In this document: positions 16,699 through 25,588 of the stretch, in pieces
How the letters are laid out: each line of letters starts with the position of its first letter
Position numbering within the stretch: position 1 is the first letter of the stretch
NCBI GenBank assembly: GCA_025846845.1
Contig: JAOYTL010000005.1
Location: forward strand, 186,001-250,000
Direction of reading: 5' to 3'
Origin: Alloboseaceae bacterium BT-24-1
Lineage (GTDB): Bacteria > Pseudomonadota > Alphaproteobacteria > Rhizobiales > Beijerinckiaceae
Length of the DNA: 64,000 nucleotides
Made by a program: the position numbers and the translations under genes
Notes under the pieces: model-generated
What the model was told of the DNA's origin: nothing
Database searches by the model: none
What the model saw: the letters and a program-made list of their open reading frames with translations, nothing else

Positions 16699-17178
16699 AT
16701 GGATTGGCAAGCGACGCGGCCCGGCGAAACCGAGGCGCCTTTGCCCGAACGCAGCGATGCCCGGCTCGTCTTCATCGGCCGCATCCGCACACCCTTCGCG
16801 ACGCGCGACGACTGCCCGCGCCAGGGCCGACAGGATGGTCCCATTTGCCACGTCGAGGTCGACGCGCCTTGGCAGGCGGCACTCAAGGGCATTGAGGCCT
16901 TCGCCGAGCTCGATTTGCTCTATTGGATGCACGAGGCGCGGCGCGATCTGCTGACGCAGACGCCACGTGGCGGCGGCACACTCGGTACCTTTGCGCTGCG
17001 CTCGCCGGTACGCCCGAACCCGATCGCATTGTCGCGGGTGAAGCTGGAAGGCGTCGAGGACGGCGTCCTGCTGGTGCGCGGGCTCGACTGCCTCGACGGC
17101 ACTCCGCTCCTCGACATCAAGCCGTTTCGCTGTAGCCACTCGCACGGCACGACGGGAACCTTCCATGCCGCATCCTGA
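16699..17178 (+). CDS. trmO: tRNA (N6-threonylcarbamoyladenosine37-N6)-methyltransferase TrmO family
   Basis: A 159-residue TsaA/YaeB-like protein. It opens with the beta-barrel strand LVFIGRIRTPF and contains LGTFALRSPVRPNPIALSRVKL, the SAM-binding and catalytic signature of the family. TrmO methylates t6A at position 37 of certain tRNAs. Proteins of this fold also sit beside metal transporters in many genomes, where the role is unknown. Here it lies between oxyanion-binding proteins and a FecBCD-type transporter, and its end overlaps the next gene by 14 bp. Confidence 0.88.
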   Translation: MDWQATRPGETEAPLPERSDARLVFIGRIRTPFATRDDCPRQGRQDGPICHVEVDAPWQAALKGIEAFAELDLLYWMHEARRDLLTQTPRGGGTLGTFALRSPVRPNPIALSRVKLEGVEDGVLLVRGLDCLDGTPLLDIKPFRCSHSHGTTGTFHAAS

Positions 17179-18199
17179 CCGCCGCAGCGTCCTCGCCGGC
17201 CTCGGCGCGACGATCGCCGCCCCGCGCATCGCCCGCGCCGCGACCATTCGCGACGGCGCCGGCCGCGAGATACCGGTTCCCGGCAAGGTCGAGCGCATCT
17301 TTCCGGCAGGGCCGCCGGCGGCGATCCTGATCTACACATTGGCACCCGACCTGCTGCTCGGCTGGCCGCGCGCCAACCGGCCGGAGGAGCGCGAATTCCT
17401 CCTGCCTGGGATCGGCGACAGGCCGGAGGTCGGCCGCATCACCGGCCGCGGCAACAGCGCCAATCTCGAAGCCGTGCTGCAGGCCAAGCCGGACCTGATC
17501 ATCGATTCCGGCTCGACCGGCCGCACCTATGTCGAGCTCGCCGAGCGCGTGCAGCAGCAGACCGGCATCCCCTATGCCCTGCTCGACGGCCGCTTCGGCG
17601 AGACCCCGGCGAGCTATCGCATCCTCGGCCAGCTCACCGGTCGAACGGAGCGCGCCGAGACGCTGGCGCGCTGGTGCGAGGACAGTTTTGCGACGATCCG
17701 CGGACGCATCGCTTCGATTCCGGCCGAGAAGCGCCCGAGCGTCTATTATGCCCGCGGCCCGCGCGGACTCGAGACCGGGCTCGGCGGCTCGATCAATGTC
17801 GAGACGCTGAGTTTCCTCGGTGCCCGCAACGCCGCCGCCGAACAGCAAGGCAGCGGCCTCGCCCAGGTCTCGCTCGAACAGGTGCTGGCTTGGAACCCTG
17901 ATGTGATCGTCACGATCGACCTCGCTTTCTCAGAAAGCGTGCGCAGCGATCCGAATTGGGCCGGGGTCAAGGCGGTGCGCGAGGGCCGCGTCCATCTCTC
18001 GCCGAAGCTGCCCTTCGGCTGGATCGACTTCCCACCCTCGGTCAACCGGGCGATCGGGCTATGGTGGCTGGCGAAGCTGCTCTACCCCGCGCGGTTCCCG
18101 GAGGACATCCGCAAGCTCGCCCGCGATTTCCACACGCTGTTCTACCAGGTGACGCCGAGCGAGGCGCAGCTCGACCGCGTGCTCGCGGGGCGAGGGTGA
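17165..18199 (+). CDS. FecB/BtuF-type periplasmic binding protein
   Basis: A 344-residue class III binding protein. The N-terminus DRRSVLAGLGATIAAPRIARA looks like a Tat-type export signal. A helical-backbone two-lobe fold is suggested by KVERIFPAGPPAAILIYTLAP, LEAVLQAKPDLIID and VLAWNPDVIVTID. Such proteins bind siderophores, haem, cobalamin or, in MolA, molybdate/tungstate. The ligand cannot be read from sequence. The locus favours an oxyanion by inference. A permease and an ATPase follow in the same direction. Confidence 0.85.
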   Translation: MPHPDRRSVLAGLGATIAAPRIARAATIRDGAGREIPVPGKVERIFPAGPPAAILIYTLAPDLLLGWPRANRPEEREFLLPGIGDRPEVGRITGRGNSANLEAVLQAKPDLIIDSGSTGRTYVELAERVQQQTGIPYALLDGRFGETPASYRILGQLTGRTERAETLARWCEDSFATIRGRIASIPAEKRPSVYYARGPRGLETGLGGSINVETLSFLGARNAAAEQQGSGLAQVSLEQVLAWNPDVIVTIDLAFSESVRSDPNWAGVKAVREGRVHLSPKLPFGWIDFPPSVNRAIGLWWLAKLLYPARFPEDIRKLARDFHTLFYQVTPSEAQLDRVLAGRG

Positions 18200-18250
18200 A
18201 CCGATGATGGCCTTGCGGCCTGCCGCCCGACTTGCTTCGTTGCGCCTGCC

Positions 18251-19261
18251 ATGACGTCCTCCCTGCGCGGCAACCTGATCGCCCTCCTCCTGCTGGCGCT
18301 GGCCGTGCTCGCCGCCTTCGCGCTCGGGCGCTTTCCGGTCGCGCCCAGCGATCTCGGCCGCCTCGTCTGGTCGCTGGTCACGGGCGAACCCTCCGGCCTG
18401 CCGGCTCAGGTCGAGACCGTGGTCTGGAACATTCGCGGCCCGCGCATCGTCGCGGCGATCCTGTGCGGCGCGGCGCTCGCCATCGCCGGCTGCGCCTTCC
18501 AAGGCCTGTTCCGCAATCCCCTGGTCTCGCCCGACATCCTCGGTGCGTCCTCGGGCGCGGCGCTCGGCGCCGTCATCGGCATCTATCTCTCGCTCGGTCT
18601 GTTCGGCATCCAGCTCGCCGCCTTCGTCGGGGGTCTCGTCGCGGTCGGAGCCGTCTATGCCGTCGGCTCGACGATCCGGCGCGGCGATCCCGTGCTCGTG
18701 CTGGTGCTGACCGGTGTCGTCGTCGGCTCGCTGTTAGGGGCCGGCATCGGCCTGGTGAAGTACTGGGCCGACCCGTACAACCAGCTGCCGGCCATGACCT
18801 TCTGGCTGCTCGGCAGCCTTGCCGGGACAGCCAAGCCCGATCTCATCCCCCTGCTCGGCCCGGTCCTGATCGGTGCCGTCATCCTGCTGGCGCTGCGCTG
18901 GCGCATGAACGTGATGTCGCTGCCCGAGGAAGAAGCGCGCGCCCTCGGCCTCGCCACCGGCCCCTTGCGCATCGCCATCATCGCCGCCGCGACGCTGGTG
19001 ACGGCGGCGAGCGTTGCAGCCGCCGGTATCATCGGCTGGGTCGGCCTCGTCGTGCCGCATCTTGCCCGCTTCCTCGTCGGCCCCGATTTCGGCCGGCTGA
19101 TGCCGACGGCCGCACTGCTCGGCGGCGGCTACCTCCTCGCCATCGACACGCTGGCGCGCACCGCCGCTCCGGTCGAGACCCCGCTCGGCATCCTCACCGC
19201 CGTGATCGGCACACCCTTCTTCATCTGGCTGCTGGCTTCGGCGCGCGGTGGCTGGTCGTGA
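18251..19261 (+). CDS. FecCD family ABC permease
   Basis: A 336-residue integral membrane protein with about ten helices. Hallmarks are RGPRIVAAILCGAALAIAGCAFQGLFRNPLVSPDILG near helix 2-3 and GWVGLVVPHLARFLVGPD near the ATPase contact loop. It forms the homodimeric channel for the FecB-like protein before it. The stop codon overlaps the GTG start of the ATPase gene. Confidence 0.93.
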   Translation: MTSSLRGNLIALLLLALAVLAAFALGRFPVAPSDLGRLVWSLVTGEPSGLPAQVETVVWNIRGPRIVAAILCGAALAIAGCAFQGLFRNPLVSPDILGASSGAALGAVIGIYLSLGLFGIQLAAFVGGLVAVGAVYAVGSTIRRGDPVLVLVLTGVVVGSLLGAGIGLVKYWADPYNQLPAMTFWLLGSLAGTAKPDLIPLLGPVLIGAVILLALRWRMNVMSLPEEEARALGLATGPLRIAIIAAATLVTAASVAAAGIIGWVGLVVPHLARFLVGPDFGRLMPTAALLGGGYLLAIDTLARTAAPVETPLGILTAVIGTPFFIWLLASARGGWS

Positions 19262-20022
19262 GCCTCGAAGCCGCCGCCCTGACCTATGGCTACCGCGAGC
19301 GCGAGATCGGCCGCGATATCGCGCTCGACCTTGCCGGCGGAGAGGTGCTGGCCCTGCTCGGACCGAACGGCCATGGCAAGACCACGCTGCTGAAGACCTT
19401 GCTCGGCCTGCTGCCGGCAAAGGGTGGGACGCTCATGCTCGACGGCAGGCCGCTCGCGGCGCTCTCGGTCGGCGAGCGCGCCCGTGCCCTCGCCTATGTG
19501 CCACAGGTCCATACCGGCACCTTCGCCTTCTCGGTCAGCGAGATCGTGCTGATGGGCCGCACCGCCCGCTCCAGCCTGTTCGCTGCCCCCTCGGCGCATG
19601 ACCGCGAGATGGTTCAGGCGATGCTGCAGCGGCTCGGCATCGAACACCTGACCGCGCGCCCCTATACCGAGATTTCCGGCGGCGAGCGCCAGCTCGTCAT
19701 GATCGCACGCGCTCTCGCGCAGGAGCCGCGCTACGTCATCCTCGACGAGCCGACGGCGAGCCTTGATTTCGGCAATCAGGGCAAGGTGATGAGCCAGATC
19801 CGCCGCCTCGCCAGCGAGGGCCTCGGAGTGCTCTTCACCACCCATGATCCCAACCAGGCGCTGCGCTATGCCTACCGGGTGCTGCTGTTGCGCGACGGCC
19901 GGGCGCTGGCGAGCGGGCCAGCCGCGGAGTTGCTGACGCCGGAGCGGCTCGCCGCACTCTATGGCAGCGCGATCGAGACTGTCAGGGGCGAGGATGGAAA
20001 GCTCGCCTTCCTGCCCGGCTGA
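19258..20022 (+). CDS. FecE/BtuD-type ABC ATP-binding protein
   Basis: A 254-residue ATPase: Walker A GPNGHGKTT, Q-loop YVPQVHTGTFAFSV, signature ISGGERQLVMIARA, Walker B VILDEPTASLD and switch HDPNQALRYA. It starts at GTG inside the permease stop (GTGA), indicating translational coupling. With the two genes before it, it makes a complete class III importer. Confidence 0.93.
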   Translation: MSLEAAALTYGYREREIGRDIALDLAGGEVLALLGPNGHGKTTLLKTLLGLLPAKGGTLMLDGRPLAALSVGERARALAYVPQVHTGTFAFSVSEIVLMGRTARSSLFAAPSAHDREMVQAMLQRLGIEHLTARPYTEISGGERQLVMIARALAQEPRYVILDEPTASLDFGNQGKVMSQIRRLASEGLGVLFTTHDPNQALRYAYRVLLLRDGRALASGPAAELLTPERLAALYGSAIETVRGEDGKLAFLPG

Positions 20023-20174
20023 GCAGCGCTTGGACGAACCGCCGATCCCGTCACAATCTTCTGATCCCATTTACCTAGGGTCAGAACCTGGCATGTGATC
20101 GTCGCGCCGCCGGCGGGCCTGCCCGCTTTCGGCGGTACGATCTGTCGGCCTTTGCGATGCCTGGGGGATAGTGA

Positions 20175-21713
20175 ATGAAGCGCATCATCGGAGCGGCCCT
20201 CCTGTTCGGCCTCGCCGCCATCTCAGGCGTGCCGGGAGCAAGTGCGCAGCAGCCCAGCCAGGCTTCGATCGAAGCGCTGCTGCCGGAGTTCGAAAAGCAG
20301 GTCGCCGAGGGCATGAAGGCCTTTTCGGTCCCCGGCGTCGCCATCGGCATCGTCCATGACGACAAGCTGATCTACACCAAGGGCTTCGGCGTCCGCGCGC
20401 TCGGCAAGCCCGAGCCGGTCACGCCCGAGACGATCTTCCAGGTCGGCTCGACCACCAAGGCCTTCCTCGCCACCAACCTGGCGCAGGCGGTCGATGCCGG
20501 CCGGCTCGGCTGGAACGACCCGGTCATCGACCACGTCCCCGAGTTCCAGCTCGCAGATCCCTGGATTACCCGCGATTTCCGCGTGCTCGACCTCGCCGCC
20601 CAGCGCTCCGGCCTGACGGCTTATGTCAACGACGCGCTCACCATGCTCGGCTACGACAAGCAGACGCTGATCCGCTCGCTGCGGGTCGCGCCGCAGCTCG
20701 GAATGTTCCGCTCCGATTTCCGCTATCTCAACATCCCGCATGTCGTCGGCGGCGAGATCGTCGCCAAGGTCAACGGCGCGCCGTCCTGGTTCGGCTCGCT
20801 GCAGAAGAGCCTGCTAACCCCGCTCGGCATGAGCGCGACGACGGCCACGGCCGAGGCGATCACCGCAGCGCCCAACCATGCGCAGGGGCATCGCCTCGCC
20901 GACAAGCCTGTCGCCGTGCCCTTTCATCCTTCCTTCCCCTATGCGCTCGGCCCGGCCGGGGCTCTCAACTCGAACATCCCCGACATGGCGAAATGGCTGC
21001 GCCTGCAGCTCGGCCGCGGCCAGTTCGAGGGCAAGATCCTGGTCTCCGAGGACAATCTCGATGTCACCTGGACCCCGCGCGTCGCGATGAACGAGCGCTC
21101 CAGCTACGCCATCGGCTGGGTCGCGACCGCGACGCCGCGCGGCCGGATCATCTGGCACAATGGCGGCACCGCCGGCTTCGGCGCCCATGCCGGCTTCCTG
21201 CCGGATGGCAGGACCGGCATCGTCATCCTGACCAATCTCGAGAATGGCGGCATGCCGGACGCGCTGGCGATGTGGTTCTACGACCGCGTGCTCGGCAACC
21301 CCGCCGTCGATAATATCGCGCTCGGCGCAGCCGCGGTGAAGACGCGTCGCGAGGCGGCGCAGGCCGAGGCGGCAGGGTTCGTGCCCGGCCCGCTCTCGCA
21401 GCTCGCCGCCGGCTTCGCCGGCAGCTACGCCTCGCCGATCCTCGGTGACGCCACAGTCGCGCTCACTGACGGCAAGCTAAACCTGACGCTGGAGAAGACC
21501 GAGGCGCAGCTCCTGCTCGAGCCCAACAAGGACGATCCCTATCTCTTCCAGGCGCGCCTCTCGCCGGTCGGCGCCTTCGTCGCGCCAGCAGCAATGTCGG
21601 GCGGCGAACCCTTCGTCCGCCTGCGCTTCGAGACCGACGCCGCCGGCAAGATCGCACAGATGCGCTGGCTCAGCCCCGAGCTGCCGCATTCCTTCGCACG
21701 TTCGGCCCAGTGA
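20175..21713 (+). CDS. Secreted serine hydrolase, beta-lactamase class C / D-aminopeptidase family
   Basis: A 512-residue exported protein. The signal peptide ends near PGASAQQ. The catalytic domain has the S-x-x-K motif S92-TTK, Y184-L-N in the place of the YxN motif, and an HNGG turn near residue 323 in place of KTG. The C-terminal ~130 residues form a separate domain (DUF3471-like). Family members include esterases, DD-peptidases and D-amino-acid amidases. True beta-lactamase activity is not implied. It stands alone, after a 150-bp gap without recognisable signals. Confidence 0.85.
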   Translation: MKRIIGAALLFGLAAISGVPGASAQQPSQASIEALLPEFEKQVAEGMKAFSVPGVAIGIVHDDKLIYTKGFGVRALGKPEPVTPETIFQVGSTTKAFLATNLAQAVDAGRLGWNDPVIDHVPEFQLADPWITRDFRVLDLAAQRSGLTAYVNDALTMLGYDKQTLIRSLRVAPQLGMFRSDFRYLNIPHVVGGEIVAKVNGAPSWFGSLQKSLLTPLGMSATTATAEAITAAPNHAQGHRLADKPVAVPFHPSFPYALGPAGALNSNIPDMAKWLRLQLGRGQFEGKILVSEDNLDVTWTPRVAMNERSSYAIGWVATATPRGRIIWHNGGTAGFGAHAGFLPDGRTGIVILTNLENGGMPDALAMWFYDRVLGNPAVDNIALGAAAVKTRREAAQAEAAGFVPGPLSQLAAGFAGSYASPILGDATVALTDGKLNLTLEKTEAQLLLEPNKDDPYLFQARLSPVGAFVAPAAMSGGEPFVRLRFETDAAGKIAQMRWLSPELPHSFARSAQ

Positions 21714-21730
21714 CAGGAAGGAGCACCGTC

Positions 21731-22060
21731 ATGATGATCCGTACCGCTGCCCTGTCGCTCGCCATCGCCCTTGCTGCCGGCTCCAACGCCACAGCCGCAA
21801 CCGCGTTCACGCCGCTGCCAAAGATCGCCTCCGCCATGCCAATCGAACCCGCCCGCTCGGCGCTGCGCAAGTTCTTCGACGCGCTCGGCGACGACGACGT
21901 CCATGACGATCATTACGACTGGAACGACTATCGCGACGCGACCTCGCGCAAGGACCGCATCCGCGACTGGCAGCGCATGCAGATCGACGCGCAGAGAGAT
22001 TACTGGCGCCAGCAGAAGGACATGCAGAAGCAGGCGATCAAGGCCCAGCGCGGCTGGTAG
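21731..22060 (+). CDS. Small secreted charged protein, unknown function
   Basis: A 109-residue protein with a signal peptide (LSLAIALAAGSNATA). The mature part is rich in Asp, Arg and Gln, with DALGDDDVHDDHYDWNDYRD followed by a helical RDWQRMQIDAQRDYWRQQKDMQKQ segment. It was not matched to a named family. An AGGA sits 9 nt before the ATG. It lies 17 nt after the serine hydrolase and could be co-transcribed with it. Confidence 0.6.
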   Translation: MMIRTAALSLAIALAAGSNATAATAFTPLPKIASAMPIEPARSALRKFFDALGDDDVHDDHYDWNDYRDATSRKDRIRDWQRMQIDAQRDYWRQQKDMQKQAIKAQRGW

Positions 22061-22186
22061 GCCGCAGGCGACGCCTTCACGTCAGGCTGTGGCAGGAAAC
22101 AGCAAACACCCCCTTACCTTCCCCGGGCCGGCTGTTGCATAGTCGCACCAACGCGGCGCAACGCCGATGCAGACTGGGGAACGCAC

Positions 22187-23215
22187 ATGAAGACCTTTGT
22201 TCTCGCCGCGGCGCTCTTCGCCGCAGGCACCCTCGCCGCTTCCGCGCAGCAGCTCGCGCCCAGCCCGACGCTCGACGCCATCAAGGCGCGCGGCCATCTC
22301 GAATGCGGCGTCCATCTCGGCCTGCCCGGCTTCTCCTTCGCCAACGACAAGGGCGAGTGGACCGGGCTCGACGTCGATTACTGCAAGGCGCTCGCCGCCG
22401 CGGTGCTCGGCGACGCGACCAAGGTCAAGTTCACGCCGACCTCGGTGCAGCAGCGCTGGCCGATCCTGCAATCGGGCCAGGTCGACCTGCTCTCGCGCAA
22501 TTCGACCATCACCTTCTCGCGCAACGCCACGCTCGGCCTCAACTTCCAGGGCATCAACTTCTACGAGGGCCAGACCTTCATCGTCCGCAAGAAGGCCAAT
22601 GTGAAGTCGGCCGAGGATCTCGACGGCGCCTCGGTCTGCGTCGCAGCCGGCTCGACCGAGGAGAAGAACGCCGCCGACTGGTTCCGCGAGCGCAACCTCA
22701 AGGTCACCATCACCAACTTCCAGAAGAACGACGACGCCATCACCGCCTATGACAGCGGCCGCTGCGACGCTTACACCGCCGGCGTCGGCGCGCTCGCCGG
22801 CCAGCGCGCCAAGCTCAAGGTCCCGGACGACCACACCATCCTGACCAAGCCGATCTCGAACGACCCTCAGGGCCCGGTGACGCGCTATGGCGACGAGCGC
22901 TGGCAGCTGATCGTGCGCTGGGTGCTGAACGGCACCATCGCCGCCGAAATGCTCGGCGTCACCTCCAAGAATGTCGACGAGATGAAGGCCAACTCGAAGA
23001 ACACCGAGGTCCGCCGCCTGCTCGGCGCCGAGGGCGGCTTCGGCGCGATGATGGGCCTGCCCGACGACTGGATGTACAAGGCGATCAAGCAGGTCGGGAA
23101 CTATGGCGAGAGCTACGAGCGCACCGTCGGCCTGGCTTCGCCGCTGAAGCTCGAGCGTGGCCAGAACCAGCTCTGGACCAAGGGCGGCCTGCTCTTCACC
23201 CCGCCGTTCCAGTGA
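22187..23215 (+). CDS. aapJ: General L-amino acid ABC transporter, periplasmic binding protein
   Basis: A 342-residue secreted binding protein. The signal peptide ends at TLAASAQQ. The mature domain carries LDAIKARGHLECGVHLGLPGFS, the family opening, and LDGASVCVAAGSTEEKNAADWF in the second lobe. The Aap system takes up a broad range of L-amino acids in rhizobia. It is followed by a REP-like element and then the two permeases. Confidence 0.93.
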   Translation: MKTFVLAAALFAAGTLAASAQQLAPSPTLDAIKARGHLECGVHLGLPGFSFANDKGEWTGLDVDYCKALAAAVLGDATKVKFTPTSVQQRWPILQSGQVDLLSRNSTITFSRNATLGLNFQGINFYEGQTFIVRKKANVKSAEDLDGASVCVAAGSTEEKNAADWFRERNLKVTITNFQKNDDAITAYDSGRCDAYTAGVGALAGQRAKLKVPDDHTILTKPISNDPQGPVTRYGDERWQLIVRWVLNGTIAAEMLGVTSKNVDEMKANSKNTEVRRLLGAEGGFGAMMGLPDDWMYKAIKQVGNYGESYERTVGLASPLKLERGQNQLWTKGGLLFTPPFQ

Positions 23216-23224
23216 GAGCGGCCC

Positions 23225-23314
23225 GTCATGGTCGGGCTTGACCCGACCATCTCGGAAACCAGCTTTCACGTAAGGAGATTCTCGGGTCGCAGCTCCGCTG
23301 CGCCCGAGAATGAC
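23225..23314. repeat. REP-like composite element between aapJ and aapQ
   Basis: The element starts GTCAT and ends ATGAC, so its ends are inverted. It contains two hairpins. The first pairs 23228-23236 with 23242-23250, a perfect 9-bp stem with a CTTGA loop. The second pairs 23278-23286 with 23303-23311, enclosing an inner CGCAG/CTGCG stem. A close relative of the first hairpin lies near 36.7 kb. Inside a transport operon such elements can stabilise the upstream binding-protein message, as in malE-malF; here that is inference. Confidence 0.75.
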
Positions 23315-23337
23315 GCCCCAAGCCGGACGAACGCCCC

Positions 23338-24501
23338 TTGAGCAAAGTCCTCGCCTTCATCAACGACAAGCGTGTCCGCGACGTCTTCTACCAGGCGGCG
23401 CTGCTGATCGGCCTTGCGGCGCTGCTGGTCTATTTCATCCGCAACGCCTCCCAGAACATGGTCCAGGCAGGCATCGCCTCGGGCTTCGACTTCCTCTGGC
23501 GCACCTCGGGCATCGAGGTGCCCTTCGTGCTGACCAACTACACCCAGTCCGACAACATCCTGTCGCTGTTCTGGGCCGGCGTCGCCAATACGCTGCTGGT
23601 CACGGTGATCGCGCTCGTGCTCGCGACGGCGCTCGGCTTCCTGATCGGCATCGCCCGGCTCTCCTCGATCTGGCTCGTGCAGGCGATCGCCGGCGCCTAT
23701 GTCGAGTTCGTCCGCAACATCCCGCTGCTGTTCTTCGTGCTGTTCTGGTATTTCGGCGTCATCGCCGCCCTGCCGGCGCCGCGCGAAAGCCTTTCGGTCT
23801 TCGGCGTCGCCTTCCTCAACAATCGCGGGCTGACCATTCCGCTGCCCGATGCCGGCGCGAACTTCCGATACGCCTTCATCGCGATCGCGATCTCCTGCCT
23901 GCTGCACTGGCTCTTCCTGCGCTGGGCCAGGCGGCGCAAGGAGGCGACCGGCCGGGACGCGCCGATCCTGCGCGTCGGCCTCGTCCTTCTCCTGCTCATC
24001 CCCGTGCTGGCGCTCGCCTGGGCGACCCTGGCGACGCGCTGGGACATCCCGGTGCTGCGCGGCTTCAACTATCGCGGCGGTTTCGTCGTCATTCCCGAAT
24101 TCGTCGCACTGCTGGCGGCGCTCGTCACCTACACTGCCGGCTTCATCGCCGAGATCGTGCGCGGTGGCATCCAGTCGGTACCCCATGGCCAGATCGAAGC
24201 CTCGGGCGCGCTCGGCCTCAGGCCCGGCCAGACGCTCCGCCTCGTCACCATCCCGCAGGCGCTCCGGGTAATGACGCCGCCGATGACCAACCAGTACCTC
24301 AACGTGCTGAAGAACTCGTCCTTCGGCGCGGCGATCGCCTATCCCGACGTCGTCAGCCTGTTCATGGGCTCGGCGCTCAACAACACCGGCCAGGCGATCG
24401 AGATCATCGCCATGACGCTCGCCGTCTACCTCGTCATCGGCCTCGCCGTCTCGGCCTTCATGAACTGGTACAATGCCCGCATCGCGCTGGTGACCCGATG
24501 A
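23338..24501 (+). CDS. aapQ: General L-amino acid ABC transporter permease
   Basis: A 387-residue HisM-type permease. The N-terminal helix is followed by a large periplasmic segment, then the conserved core. IQSVPHGQIEASGALGLRPGQTLRLVTIPQAL is the EAA loop that meets the ATPase. No ATG is in frame near the homologous N-terminus, and TTG at 23338 is the best start. Its end overlaps aapM as ATGA. Confidence 0.9.
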   Translation: MSKVLAFINDKRVRDVFYQAALLIGLAALLVYFIRNASQNMVQAGIASGFDFLWRTSGIEVPFVLTNYTQSDNILSLFWAGVANTLLVTVIALVLATALGFLIGIARLSSIWLVQAIAGAYVEFVRNIPLLFFVLFWYFGVIAALPAPRESLSVFGVAFLNNRGLTIPLPDAGANFRYAFIAIAISCLLHWLFLRWARRRKEATGRDAPILRVGLVLLLLIPVLALAWATLATRWDIPVLRGFNYRGGFVVIPEFVALLAALVTYTAGFIAEIVRGGIQSVPHGQIEASGALGLRPGQTLRLVTIPQALRVMTPPMTNQYLNVLKNSSFGAAIAYPDVVSLFMGSALNNTGQAIEIIAMTLAVYLVIGLAVSAFMNWYNARIALVTR

Positions 24502-25538
24502 GAGCCGCCGCAACCCTCCGGACCAGCTGGCGCGAGCGCCTGTTCGGCACCCCGACCATCACCGTGGTGACGCTGCTGCTCGCCGCAGCTATCGCCTGGG
24601 TCGCGGTGCCGATCATCCGCTGGACCCTGATCGACGCGACCTGGAGCGGCCAGACCCGCAACGACTGCACCGGAACCGGCGCCTGCTGGGTCTTCGTCAA
24701 GGCCCGCTTCAGCCAGTTCATGTACGGATTCTATCCGGCCGAGGAGCGCTGGCGCCCCAACCTCGCCGGGCTCGCCTTCGCGCTCTCCGGCGCCGCTATC
24801 GTCTTCGCGCCACAGCGGCTGAAGCTGCGCCTCGGCCTCGCGGCGCTCGTCATCCTGCCGCCTCTCGGCGTCTGGCTGCTCGCCGGCGGCTTCGGCCTCC
24901 GCGCCATCGAGACGCGCGAATGGGGCGGGCTGATGCTGACCGTCTTCATCTCGATCTATGCCAGCCTGATCGCGATCCCGCTCGGCATCCTGCTCGCGCT
25001 CGGGCGGCAATCCGAGCTCAAGATCATCAAGCTGATCTCGGTGCTGTTCATCGAGTTCTGGCGCGGCGTGCCGATCATCGCGGTGATCTTCCTGGCCTCG
25101 CTGCTGCTGCCGCTGATCATGCCGTCGGGCATCGGCGTCGACCGGCTGGCGCGCGCCGTGATCGGGCTCGGCTTCTGCATCGCCGCCTATATGGCCGAAG
25201 CGGTGCGTGGCGGCCTGCAGGCCCTGCCGAAGGGCCAGCGCGAAGCTGCGACCGCGCTCGGCCTCTCCTACTGGAAGGCGACCTGGTTCATCATCCTGCC
25301 GCAGGCGCTGCGCATCTCGCTGCCGGCGATCACCAACGAGTTCATCGCGCTGGTCAAGAACACCACGCTCGTCCTCGTCGTCTCGATCCTCGATCTGCTC
25401 GGCATCGCCCAGGCCTCGCTTGCCGACCCGAACTGGGTCGGCATGAACATGGAAGCCTATGTCTTCTCTGGCGGCCTCTACTGGCTGATCTGCTTCGCGC
25501 TCTCGCGCTGGAGCAAAAGCCTGGAGCGGCAGCGATAA
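24498..25538 (+). CDS. aapM: General L-amino acid ABC transporter permease
   Basis: A 346-residue permease paired with AapQ. EAA loop: GLQALPKGQREAATALGLSYWKATWFIILPQAL. The ATG overlaps the aapQ stop, so the two are translationally coupled. The expected next gene, aapP for the ATPase, is absent; an unrelated membrane protein follows after 50 nt. The ATPase must be supplied from elsewhere. Confidence 0.92.
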   Translation: MRAAATLRTSWRERLFGTPTITVVTLLLAAAIAWVAVPIIRWTLIDATWSGQTRNDCTGTGACWVFVKARFSQFMYGFYPAEERWRPNLAGLAFALSGAAIVFAPQRLKLRLGLAALVILPPLGVWLLAGGFGLRAIETREWGGLMLTVFISIYASLIAIPLGILLALGRQSELKIIKLISVLFIEFWRGVPIIAVIFLASLLLPLIMPSGIGVDRLARAVIGLGFCIAAYMAEAVRGGLQALPKGQREAATALGLSYWKATWFIILPQALRISLPAITNEFIALVKNTTLVLVVSILDLLGIAQASLADPNWVGMNMEAYVFSGGLYWLICFALSRWSKSLERQR

Positions 25539-25588
25539 GGTCGCTCCGGAGGGTTCTCCCTCCGGGCTCGACGCTGTAAAACGCCCCC

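Noticed and set aside
18232..20022. 596-residue frame suggesting a permease-ATPase fusion in the FecBCD set
   Set aside because: The first half is an off-frame reading of the permease. The ATPase begins at the overlapping GTG at 19258.
23310..25538. 742-residue frame suggesting a fused AapQ-AapM permease
   Set aside because: The first 396 codons are the wrong frame of aapQ. The true aapM begins at the ATG overlapping the aapQ stop.
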